Shown: piece by piece, positions 43,497-53,716 of the stretch | Layout of the letters: each line of letters begins with the position of its first letter | How positions within the stretch are numbered: position 1 is the first letter of the stretch | Source: Petrosia ficiformis | Lineage: Eukaryota > Porifera > Demospongiae > Haplosclerida > Petrosiidae | DNA length: 64,000 bases | Assembly (NCBI GenBank): GCA_947044365.1 | Contig: OX345637.1 | Coordinates: forward strand, 4,512,501 to 4,576,500 | Direction: 5' to 3' | Program-made: the position numbers and the translations under genes | The notes under the pieces: generated by a model | Told to the model about the DNA's origin: nothing | The model's input: only the letters and a program-made list of their open reading frames with translations | The model's database searches: none

Positions 43497-45179
43497 TTAA
43501 AGTCTGTATTCTCTTCTGTATTCTTCTGATTGATTAAAATATCTCTCATAATGTTCTTCTGCTATCTGATGCACAGGGACAATATTGTCTCGTACACGTA
43601 ACTTGTAGCGTTTTGCAAAAACCAGAAAAAATATGAAACTAATAATGACGTATAAGAAAATTCCAATGCTATAATAGAAAATACAACCACGAGAATATGA
43701 CTTGAAGTGCACTAAAACAAATGATAAGCCAGTGCTCACTAATGTTCCAGTACCATAGGTAGCATAGCATAAGCCCACCATTAGCCCTCTCATTTGCCTA
43801 GGTGATTGAGCTATTGTGAATTCAAGAGTCGTAACAACTACCAAAAATAAGGCACAGCCAAATGAGATATGCGGAATGAGTATCCATTTATAATTCAGTG
43901 ACACAACAATAGATATATCAGAACGGTTTGATGGACATTCAAATGAAGGATCTGAGAAGTTACCAAACCATATGGCTACAATCGTGATAAACAGAATGCT
44001 GAATAAAGCAAATGCCAGTCCCAAACCGATTCTCTTCAGCATACTAGGGATGTATTTATAGAAACATGGATAAATGACAAACTGATAGAAAACAATTAGG
44101 AGAGAACAAACTAGGTAAGGAATACGATCTTCAGTAATGTACAGTTCCAAAAACTTTGATAAGTGACTGTTTCCTGAATTTAACAATCCAATGGGAACAT
44201 TATATGCCCCCCATGAAATTGAAAAACCCACCAGACAAGTGAATAATGGTAAGGATCTCAACATAGTTTTAACATCCTCCACCTCCTCGTCAGAGAAAGG
44301 ACCACCATATTTCTCTTTACCAAGATCCAGTCTTGAAGGATAGTCCTCTTCCCAGTAGGTGAGGGCGCTACGATTTCTGGGATACTTGTTTTTCCTGCTA
44401 TAGTTGATTACTCTGAAAATCAATTTGAAAGGGTTAGTGATCTGAGGAGTGGTGTCTAACCAATGCTTGAAGAGATAATGACTGATGACAATTAATGTAA
44501 TGGTAATACCTGAAATTGTGAGACTTGTCAATGAAAGGTACAAACTTGAGAAAGATTTGACTGGAGGTGTTGGAATGGAAAGCAAAACGAAAGTACCAAA
44601 CATATGCCACTGAATAACAGCGCTTAGTTGATCTCCTGAAGCTCCCATCATCTGATCAATATTGAATGGTAAAATATTGGATTGAAAACCAGCACTACCA
44701 CTGACAAAGAGGCAAGCTATTATTATCAGCATAGTTACAATAACAGAAACGTACAGTTCATCATATATGTACCAGTGTAGTAAATATCCAATGACAGCAA
44801 GCAAACACACTAATAGGCAAATATATCCACTGATAACAATCATACGATATCGTCCAATTCGTACATCAGCTATCAGACCTCCAACTGGATAAAACAAGAA
44901 GGGAATAACAAAGAGAATTGCTGGCAGTAAATATACTGCCCCTTCATGAAGAGATAATAAACCTGACACCACTACAACAAAATATACAGTATATCTTTTG
45001 TAAGCTTGAAAAAGCAGATCCAACAATAAAACAAGAATTGCAGCACGAGACTTGATACATATTAAACGATACTTCAGTTTACTGAAGCATTTATGATGAA
45101 CATTAACATGTACTAAAGGAGACTGCTCAGACATTGTATATACTAATACGGATCCAGATTGTGAAAATGAAAATAACAT
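43497..45179 (-). CDS. POT/PTR (SLC15-type) transporter, single exon
   Basis: An uninterrupted 560-codon frame. Either the ATG at 45,179 (MLFSFSQSG) or the one at 45,134 (MSEQSPLVHV) may be used; the second gives a more typical short N-terminus of 545 residues. The protein is strongly hydrophobic with about 12 predicted spans. The MFS motif A is clear (GGLIADVRIGRYRMI). A cytoplasmic segment DYPSRLDLGKEKYGGPFSDE sits before the second half, as in metazoan proton-coupled oligopeptide transporter-like proteins. The classical ExxER proton-coupling motif of TM1 is not recognisable (the region reads LLDLLFQAYKRYTVYF), so substrate and coupling are uncertain. Plasma-membrane or endosomal location is inferred. 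Isolated gene with AT-rich flanks and no frameshift. Confidence 0.82.
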   Translation of the reverse strand: MLFSFSQSGSVLVYTMSEQSPLVHVNVHHKCFSKLKYRLICIKSRAAILVLLLDLLFQAYKRYTVYFVVVVSGLLSLHEGAVYLLPAILFVIPFLFYPVGGLIADVRIGRYRMIVISGYICLLVCLLAVIGYLLHWYIYDELYVSVIVTMLIIIACLFVSGSAGFQSNILPFNIDQMMGASGDQLSAVIQWHMFGTFVLLSIPTPPVKSFSSLYLSLTSLTISGITITLIVISHYLFKHWLDTTPQITNPFKLIFRVINYSRKNKYPRNRSALTYWEEDYPSRLDLGKEKYGGPFSDEEVEDVKTMLRSLPLFTCLVGFSISWGAYNVPIGLLNSGNSHLSKFLELYITEDRIPYLVCSLLIVFYQFVIYPCFYKYIPSMLKRIGLGLAFALFSILFITIVAIWFGNFSDPSFECPSNRSDISIVVSLNYKWILIPHISFGCALFLVVVTTLEFTIAQSPRQMRGLMVGLCYATYGTGTLVSTGLSFVLVHFKSYSRGCIFYYSIGIFLYVIISFIFFLVFAKRYKLRVRDNIVPVHQIAEEHYERYFNQSEEYRREYRL

Positions 45180-46090
45180 TTATGCTGGCATCTGTTATAG
45201 TTATTAGATACATCACACACAGCTATTCATAACAGTAACTGTTATGCATATACTTTTACTAAATTTATTTATAAATGTACGTCTTAAGTCTAAAATAAAT
45301 CATAATCTTATAAATAATATAATTGTTATTAATGTTTGAATTTTTTTGTAATCGTAGAGCGGGTAGAAGTGCAGTACTCACTACATAGAATGATACATTT
45401 GTTGGTGATTTTCAATGTACAGAATGATTGCAGTCATTGAAAGCAGTTATTATTCATATGGCATACCACATTTCATCAAGACTCTCCTATGAGGGCAGTA
45501 TGTAGATACTTCATAATTATAATTGTATAACTGAAACTATAAATTGTTAGTTAAAATAATACAGGCTTTCTCAAATTGAATACCCACATTGCATTGTTTC
45601 CTGAAACATTGTACATGAGAGCAAACATTTTGCTTGGGTATTTTAGATCGCTATATGGTTCTCAGCCCTTCAATTGAACCAGATTTAGAATGAGATATAT
45701 ATTTGGAAAAATAATAAATTTCAGAGTCTATGATTACACTAGTCATGTTGGCTGCTGTTCAGAATTTCTCTGATGAAGTTATCAACAGTAGTTAGATAAA
45801 TCACTAGAATAGCAGACACTGCAAAGTTTTGACATATATTGACTTTAGGTCATTCATACATAAGATTTCTATGCTCTCTGAAATTCAATCACAAAATAAT
45901 AAAACTTTAATGATTAAAAAATATTGAATCATGATAAGTCATACATTATATAGAAAACATAAAATAGAGTCTCCTATAAACATATGTCAGAGTATCTCTA
46001 AATCTATTCACGTCACATGTATGGGTGTATCTTCAACAATGTTATCATTAGACATATTATCAAGCAAATCCCTACGTTCTTCCTCCTCCT
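45180..46090. other. AT-rich upstream region of the POT gene
   Basis: No coding segment was recognised. It presumably contains the minus-strand promoter of the POT gene and the 3' flank of the next minus-strand gene. Confidence 0.4.
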
Positions 46091-47373
46091 CCTCTTCCAA
46101 TTTATCCTCTTCTACTTCTTTTGCTTCTGCTGTTTTCTGTTCACCGAATATTCATACAATCTTTTAATATGAGGTTGAGTTTTACGACCCATGAATTTCA
46201 GTAACATAGTGGCAAGTGCTTTGAGTGTACGTGCTACAAAATTGAGGACTCCATGGAGAAAAAAGTAAGTACCACCAACATAAGCAAACACTGGAGAAAT
46301 AGAAATACGAAAGAGCTAGGCAGTAATGCAATTTACTTAAAGGTATATGGATATGACCCAAATTATGGTCCATGCTCTAGTGTGATAACAATGACCAGTT
46401 TGAATTATAGTATTAAAAAACATTTTCAATAAAAATGAAAGAAGATGTAGGGACGCCAAAACCCAAAAAGCATGCAAACAAGGTTGGGAGGCTAACATAG
46501 GACCCAATATTAAACAAACCACTTCCATACAAACCGACATAAGTACTTACACCGCTATAAAGAAAAATACAAAGATCAGAGCTCTAGCTTTTAATTATTT
46601 TAAACTTTGGCTACAACCAGACTACAGTAACCTAACATCTAGTTGTGGTGAGGGTTAATTAACTGATATATATTATATTATGACAATTAATATTACTTTT
46701 CACACTATTTCACAACAACATCCTCACCCACCCATTATGAAAGTAAAGAATCCAATGTTATAATTGAATATACATAAAGCCTCCTGTGTGAGCAAAATAA
46801 ACACGCTTGTGTGAAAGAAAGTGACATATACATGTAGTGCGAGACATAACTACATAGATTAGATAAATTGATATAATATTATACACATGGATAGCTAGAC
46901 AGATACATGTAGATAGATAGATGATAGATAGATAGATAGATAATTATATAGATAGACAGATAGATAGATACAAAGATAGATAGATACAAAGATAGATAGA
47001 TAGATAGTCATTAAAATTCTGAAGTAATTATGAAACTTACTTTGATAGATATTGCAGCTTCATACAAACTAATTGCACTTAAACAGTAAGTATGCTATAT
47101 AGCATAAACAATATCTCTTTAAAATCAATTACAAAGTACAAGGGTGCTAAGGGGCCATACAAGCTGTCCTGTTATTAATAATTATTTACATATAAGAGGT
47201 TAAATAGCTACCAGTTGCTTGCTCCAGCCTTATAAACATTACAAAAGTAAGCTTACATTAACATCATGTAATAAAGCAATAGGTGACTGACAATGGAAAG
47301 TCTTCTTCACTGTACTAACACACAAGTCTAAATGTCTACATGTTTTAGCATCTTCACATGAATAACACTGTAC
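46091..47373 (-). CDS. Unidentified gene, two probable exons
   Basis: Exon A (47,257-47,373), between a TATAG acceptor and a GTAAGC donor, is 117 bp and fully open. It is Cys-rich: VQCYSCEDAKTCRHLDLCVS then TVKKTFHC. Exon B (about 46,091-46,288), after a TCTCCAG acceptor, reads VFAYVGGTYFFLHGVLNFVA with one hydrophobic span, then KFMGRKTQPHIKRLYEY and ends VNRKQQKQKK and a stop. In the next frame an acidic KLEEEEEEERRDLL tail is open instead, so a one-base change would alter the C-terminus. The CYSC start is reminiscent of Ly-6/uPAR-type extracellular modules, but I do not recognise the protein. That the exons belong to one gene is inferred from strand and order. Confidence 0.35.
46425..46535 (+). 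mobile_element. Single arm of the fold-back MITE
   Basis: AATAAAAATGAAAGAAGATG through GGACCCAATATTAAACAAAC matches one arm of the element at 22,150-22,540. Confidence 0.55.
46908..47010 (+). repeat. GATA microsatellite
   Basis: Interrupted (GATA)n with GACA and CAAA variants over about 100 bp. Confidence 0.9.
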
Positions 47374-47464
47374 CTATTATAGAAATAGAATAAAAATGAA
47401 TATGAAACATTTATAATAGGATTGTGATAGAATTGAAATGCAATACAAATTGATGCACTCACAA

Positions 47465-48080
47465 TGCAGAACCCTCACCACAAGTGTGATTGGGAAACAA
47501 GAATGACTACTGACAGACTATACTTGACTTTAACAATGATTATTACACTGAGATTATAATTATTACACATGTACGCTTATAATTATATACACATGTATAT
47601 ATATATAACATGTGTGTGCTACAATGAACACTCCAGTCCTAGCAAGAGTACATAATTCCTAGTATACGAAGCACAGTGCATTTATAAAACAGTTTTGTGG
47701 TTTCAATCACGTGCATGAATTGAGCTAGAAATTGACAGTCATGGGAGAAAGCTTGAAGCCAGCTCGATGTTGTAGCAGCCACTACTTCAACTGTATTTGA
47801 TTACAAGCTGTGATTCGACAGTGATAACCTTCAAACAAGATGAGTTGTGTTTCCATGTAGTCATTTTCTACCAGAAGTCTTCTGGAAATGGCAATCCTGA
47901 GTTGTAAAAATTGTCATAAGTTTTGTTTGATCCTTATATAATTTCACGTCTGTTAGTAGCTCGATCAAAACACTAATGTTGTTAGTTGTCCAGAAATTTT
48001 ATTCTCACACACACACATACACACACAGAACACCAGATTACAGTAACCCTCCGCTCCACCTACACGAACGAGGTTTAATT
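47465..48080 (+). repeat. Dispersed repeat family R1, copy 3
   Basis: Starts GAACCCTCACCACAAGTGTG and runs through GATGTTGTAGCAGCCACTAC to ATTACAGTAACCCTCCGCTC, in the same block order as 2635-3255. Confidence 0.6.
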
Positions 48081-48419
48081 AATACTTCCTGTAATATATG
48101 ACCAATCTATACAAATTGGCACTTCCATTATTTAATTTATAGGCATTGTTCTCCTTTTATAATCACTTCTTGTTCTGCCATTTTGTATTGGAAGGCAACA
48201 AAACTTATTATACAGGTAGAGTAGTACATTTATAGGTCTTCAAAATGTTTTCTGTACAAAATAGTAGAATAGCAAGTTTTTAAAGAGAAGGCTTTGGTTT
48301 GTGAATTGAATAATGGAAGTACCAATTTTCAATGAGCCAGTCACATAATGACAATCCAAATTGAATATTAATTAATTGAAGAGTGACCTTTACATTTTCC
48401 AACATGTGTGAATTTCAAT

Positions 48420-48576
48420 CAGGGGTGTAGAAATAGTGAGCCAAGTGCCAGATATTTTGATCTATTGTGAACACCCTATATACATGTACTTTGTATATAG
48501 CTCAGTTTCAATTTACCAGACTTTCACTAGATTTGAAAAACAATGTCCTGCATGATTGGCTATTTCCATACCCCTG
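48420..48576. mobile_element. hAT-like MITE related to 3600-3761
   Basis: The ends CAGGGGTGTAGAAATA and inverted TATTTCCATACCCCTG, and the inner TTTCAATTTACCAGACTTTC block, are shared with the element at 3600-3761. The target duplication is not exact here. Confidence 0.6.
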
Positions 48577-48671
48577 AATTTTCAAGCATATAAATTCCAA
48601 ACTTAACATAACACTTTGGCATGAATTAATGAAATAACATGTTAACAAATGTTGCCAAAACACATACAACA

Positions 48672-48796
48672 TGTTTACTCATGTACTCTCCCTATAAATT
48701 ATATCTGCAGTAAGGAGATACATGTACTTGTATGATACAAGTACATGTATCTCCTTACTGCAGATATAATTTATGAGGAGAGTACATGAGTAAACA
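48672..48796. repeat. Near-perfect palindrome, 61-bp arms and 3-nt spacer
   Basis: The left arm 48,672-48,732 and right arm 48,736-48,796 are reverse complements at 59 of 61 positions, separated only by TGA. The central part includes GATACATGTACTTGTA. There is no coding frame and no visible target duplication. Confidence 0.92.
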
Positions 48797-49758
48797 AGAT
48801 AAATCACTGGTTTTGCTAGTTAATCAACAACATAATGTATATGAAATGTATAATTACTGAACTTCAAAACAGATAAACTAAGTCAGGAAATTGACACATC
48901 AACAGAACATCATCAAGTGATTCAATACATGCCCATGAATAATAGAGGCGAGAAAACCTGATATTTAATGAAATTGTGAATTTGTGATTATATATGTATG
49001 TAAGTGTATATGCATGTACGTGTTGTGTATGTGCATTGCGTATGGATGTACATAACCGTATGTACATGTATGTATGTGTGTGTACATAGCATATACGTAT
49101 GAATGTACATACATACATATCTATGTATGTGCATATGTATGCTTATAAGACTTGTATGTAGAACTGAGCTGAGCAAAACTGTGAAGGATGCTATCAACTG
49201 AACTCAATTTAATATCTATTTTAAATACAAAAAGTACATTAAAAATACATGTATCTTATCTCTATAACATAGTCTTACATTTTAGTCTCTGTTTTATCTC
49301 AAAAAGGTAAGAAAAGTCTTCTGTCAAGAGAGGCCCTCTTACACGTGTGCGAATCACGTGCACAACACATGACGTAATTAACATAGGTGGAGCTAGAAAG
49401 TTGTTTGGAGCTAGTCGAGGGACTACGCAGTACGCGATAGTCATGATACATTAGCATTTATGTTTAGATGTGTGTAGATGTCCCCAGTCCCCTCAAGTCT
49501 GGAAACGGTAACAGTGAGTGATATACATGTATATAGAAATCTATATATATATATATACAAATTGTCATAACTTTGTAACCAAAACATTTTAGCCTTTTGT
49601 TATTTTTGTTCCTTGTATAATTTGAAGTCTGCCAATGTTTGTAGAAATTTGCGAGCAGACAGACAGACAGACGAAACAAAACAAGAGCATTTATGATTAT
49701 GTTTGTAGGGCTTCATTTAGAAAATTAGGAGAGGAGGGGGGTGGGGAGAGGTTTGTGG
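48797..49758. other. Intergenic, microsatellite-rich
   Basis: No gene was recognised. It contains a degenerate TATG/TACA microsatellite at about 48,990-49,160 that yields spurious His/Tyr/Cys-rich frames on the minus strand, and a short (AT)n at 49,540-49,558. Confidence 0.45.
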
Positions 49759-49945
49759 GATCAACTATAATATTCGCCACCTCATTAATTATGCACGATA
49801 GGTGTGGTGTTATTTAATCCCAGTGTTTAACATTTACGCTGGGCCCCTTGTCGGTAGGAATATCATCAGCATGTTAGCGAGCAAAGTTACAACCTGCCAC
49901 ACCTATCTTGCATAATTAATGAGGTGGCGAATATTATAGTTGATC
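49759..49945. repeat. Inverted repeat of about 47 bp overlapping the duplicated block
   Basis: GATCAACTATAATATTCGCC at 49,759 onward is mirrored by GGCGAATATTATAGTTGATC ending near 49,945. Arms are about 47 bp with 1-2 mismatches and about 90 bp between. The second duplicate (54,408) has only the right arm. Confidence 0.75.
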
Positions 49946-50663
49946 CGGTTTGTGTCATTGGTCATGCTGATGGATGTTAGGATTTTACTATTTAAGATCC
50001 TCTAGAATTCAATCTGAGAGATTCTTGAAAATATACATTAGATATCAAACTTGAAGTAATGATAACTCACCAACAGTAGCCCTAAAGGAATTGCTGTGTA
50101 AACTTGCTAGCTTATCAAATTTTACTATCTATTTGTATTGCGTATCAATAGTTTGATTATCATGAGATTAAAGCTTCGAATCTTGAGTCTTCCAAGGAGA
50201 GGCAAAAGCCCCCAAAACACACACACACACACACACTCAACTAACTTTGATTACTCTCACATAGCCAGCCCTTCCTCTCAAGCGAGAGTGGGAAGGGCTG
50301 GCTATATGAGAGAAGGTAAGGAGGATAATTCTGTCTTACATTTTTGCTGACTTCATATTTACAAAAAAAGTTGTATGTGTAATCATGGATGAATTTGAGT
50401 GTCCAATGGCATCAAAATATGGTGGGTCACGAATGAATTCAAACACTGCTGAACACATGAATGCAAATGTAATGATCAAATGACCAATTTAAAGACCTCG
50501 AGATGAGAAATCATTCCACATTCTCTTCTCTCCCTCCTTCCAGCTTCAATGACACTGTTTCTAAATTGAGTACTCTGACATCAGTCTACTGGGAAAGGAA
50601 AATTCTAGGGGAACTGTGATGCAATGCAGCACCACAGCAACTCCTACTGACTTTGATAATGCA
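49842..50663 (+). repeat. 822-bp duplicated block, copy A
   Basis: From GGCCCCTTGTCGGTAGGAAT to CTGACTTTGATAATGCA. It is almost identical over its whole length to 54,408-55,229, with few substitutions and small indels in a CA run. It contains the hairpin at 50,254-50,312 and no convincing coding frame. Confidence 0.85.
50254..50312. repeat. Strong hairpin inside the duplicated block
   Basis: CTCTCACATAGCCAGCCCTT pairs with AAGGGCTGGCTATATGAGAG around a short loop. Partial copies of one arm (AGAGTGG.AAGGGCTxGCTA) also occur near 39,721 and 52,853, and the whole hairpin recurs at 54,818-54,876. Confidence 0.8.
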
Positions 50664-50779
50664 GTAATGTTCCCATTTCGTATACCTACACATGTATGTG
50701 CTGTTGTCAACTCGAATTAAATTGTATAGATTGTTCATGTATTACAGAAAGTATTAATTAAACCTCATTTGTATAGGTG

Positions 50780-51050
50780 GAGTGGAAGGTTACTGCAATC
50801 TGGTTGAAATCGCAAAACTGTTTTATAAAGGCAACTGCACTTCTTATACTAGGAATTATGGACTGGAGTGTAAGTTGTAACACACACACACACATGTATA
50901 TAAGTATAATAATTATTATCTCAGTTTAATAATCATTATTACAGTCAAGTAGCTATAGTTTGCAGTTATTTTCTTGTTGCTATTGAGTCATTCTTGTTTC
51001 CCAATCACATTTGTGGCGGCAAGCGTTCTGCACTGTGAATGCATTCATTG
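50780..51050 (-). repeat. Dispersed repeat family R1, inverted partial copy
   Basis: Reverse complement of the 5' half of family R1: it ends with CCCAATCACATTTGTGG, the inverse of CCACAAGTGTGATTGGG, and includes CTATACTAGGAATTATGGACT-like wording. Confidence 0.55.
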
Positions 51051-51589
51051 AGGTTTGACTATTTTTATTTGGGACAAGCTACTGATATAATAGTCATAGC
51101 TTTTACATCACAGAATGGAATATAAACACACTCTATGGCTGTATTTATTACTTACAACTATACTTAATACATACACATGTATTTCACAGTTAATGACAAG
51201 ACAGCCTGGTAAACTCAATATCTTTCAAAAACCAAAGATTCAGCAGTATGTATAACATATATGTACATATATGTATATATGTATGAATGTATTCATCTAT
51301 TCATAATCACTCACTATGTAATACATGTAGTTATAGCATCTTACCATAGTGACAAGGGTTACATGTATGTACATGTATAATTATTATAATTACGATTGTG
51401 AGATTGTGTCTGTCTGTCTGTCTAAACATGTATATGTATATCAAGATAAACATATAGTACAAGGGAATTGAGTGCTTTATGCTTGTATTGATCACACCAC
51501 CAGTCCTCTGTAGGAGGTGTTTTAACTTATTATGGCCCGTAACTTCCTTTCCATTAGTTCAAACTATAACTTGCACAAGTATATGCTTT

Positions 51590-52003
51590 TAAAAGAAAGT
51601 TGCGTCATCTGGGGGAAGCTGAACTAGCTCGAACGTTCACCAAAAATGGGCGTGGCACGTAAACAACGCATGCTTGAGCTACAGAATGAGTACAGACCAG
51701 CAGGAAGAATGTTATATTGTAAACTGCCAATAACTGTTGTTTACTGCAGAGAAACAGTATTAAGATGAGTCAGGAATTTTTAACAAATAAGTATAATAAG
51801 TTGTTGTGTTTCAGACATGATGAAGTCACCATTTAGAACCTTGAGAGATTCAGAGAGAGCACTTGAGTAACTTAGTGTATGTGTACTTAGGACTGCAGTC
51901 AGACTTACTTCTTCAGGCCCCAGATTTCGAGTACATAGAAAGGTAGAGACACTAGTCCCATCAGCAATGATTGATACATAGTCATCATAAAGCAATTATA
52001 GGG
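51590..52003 (-). mobile_element. MITE family M1, inverted copy
   Basis: The right end ATAAAGCAATTATAGGGG and the inner blocks AGTCATCATAAAGC and ACTAGTCCCATCAGCAATGA are reverse complements of the copy at 31,035. The other end is truncated near 51,590. Confidence 0.55.
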
Positions 52004-52009
52004 GTACAT

Positions 52010-53716
52010 GTACATGTATCTCAATATGTCTTGTTTACATGTATAATGATGTATGGGTGAATCAAACTCAGTGTTTTCATATAGCACTGTTGGTACTATT
52101 GATACACCCACACATCAAACTTTATAATTAAATCACACACTGTCATATTTTATTAGTTTGACACTATGCTGTACTGATGAGGTCTAATGAGACTGAAACA
52201 GGTGAAGTTATACAAGATCACCTGTATACAGCTGTGTTTGTGTGTGCGTGTTTGTGTAATATAATACATGTACATGTACATGTGTGGGTTGTATGGAATT
52301 GAAGACACTACCAAAGCAGTTGTTGTTTGGAGAGTTGAAGTAAAAGAGGCCCTGCCACAGATTGAACCAACGATGGAGAGATGTAAGTATATAATTTATG
52401 TATGTAACAGTATCTATGTATGCATGTGTATATATGTATGAACATACAGTACATGACATTATTAAATTTACATACTATCACTGTACTTCTATTGACTGCA
52501 GAGTTCACTGTACTTTGAATGAAAAAGAAGGATCTATGCCTCATTCTGAGAGCCACCAGAAGCACATTGTTGTTCATTGGGTGTTTAAATATTCAGACTC
52601 TCTCCTTGTTGTCTGCCTGCAACTAACAGAGGATAATTTTTCATATTTGGCTTTCTCAACAGTTCTTTCTTCCAGCAATGTAATTTAGAATCAAGAGTCT
52701 TGTTACATTTAATAGTTATAGAGTTGAAAAGGTTTCTTCACCTATGACTAATTACTTTTGGTAGTTAACATGTACTTGAACACCACCATACTTCCAGTGG
52801 CTCTCAGAACAAGATATACAATAGTTGTGTACCAGACCCTCCTTTCTCATTTAGAGTGGTAAGGGCTAGCTACTTTGAATGTACTACACACTACACAGTA
52901 TTACACCTTAGTACTATGCTATCACATGCAAATGTAAGGGAATTCACACATTACTATGGTTACAGTACAAAATAATACATTTTTATTATTTAGAAGTAAG
53001 TAGAGTTGACTATCACCTCATTAAAGTGTAGTTCCCATCACAGTATGCAAACTTAATAAAGTCAGGTACTGTATGTATGAATGTATGCATGAATGTATGT
53101 ACGTATGTATGTATGTACTTAAGTATATTTGTATGTATACGTATATGTATGTTTTATGTAAGTAGATATGTAATGTAAAGTAATTTTATGTATGCATTAT
53201 TCATGTACATGTATGTGTGTATGATGCACACACATGCATGTGCATTAGAAAAACAGACACAGAGAGACTTATGTTCACACATATGCACAAACACAAAGAC
53301 ACACACACACACACACACACATACATGTACACACACATTATGCAACAACAGACAAATAAAATAACACACACAGATATGCACATCCATACGAAAATACACA
53401 CACACAAATTACTAGTAGTTTTTGTGTCTTCATAGCTATTCATGTATATGTAGTGTCATGCATATGTATATATACATGTTATGCTACATGTACTTTACAC
53501 AATAGTGTGATTATATACTTACATGTACTACTGACTGAATACAATATCATAACATCATAATAAGATCATATAACCTATGAATACGAGTTTACAATGACAC
53601 GCCCAAAATGAATATTGATATATGATGTGTTGTCATGGTTTCAGAGTTTTTTATGTAGTAAACATCTACAAAATATCTTGTAATCTAGTACTGATCAGGA
53701 ATTAAGATCTTGTAAC
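52010..53716. other. Intergenic, microsatellites, no confident gene
   Basis: Contains (TATG)n at about 53,080-53,150, (CA)n at 53,300-53,320 and related CA/TG-rich DNA to 53,410. A short open segment at about 52,290-52,381 before a GTAAGT donor has no recognised homology. Confidence 0.45.

Noticed and set aside
46908..47010. Possible CRISPR-like or clustered regular repeat
   Set aside because: It is a simple GATA microsatellite; the organism is eukaryotic and no repeat-spacer structure is present anywhere in the window.
52279..52381. Open segment ending at a GTAAGT donor (YGIEDTTKAVVVWRVEVKEA)
   Set aside because: Looks protein-like, but there is no acceptor, no downstream exon in frame and no recognisable family.
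48864..53443. Cys/Val/His-rich overlapping frames around 48.9-49.2 kb and 53.15-53.45 kb
   Set aside because: Products of TATG and CA microsatellites.
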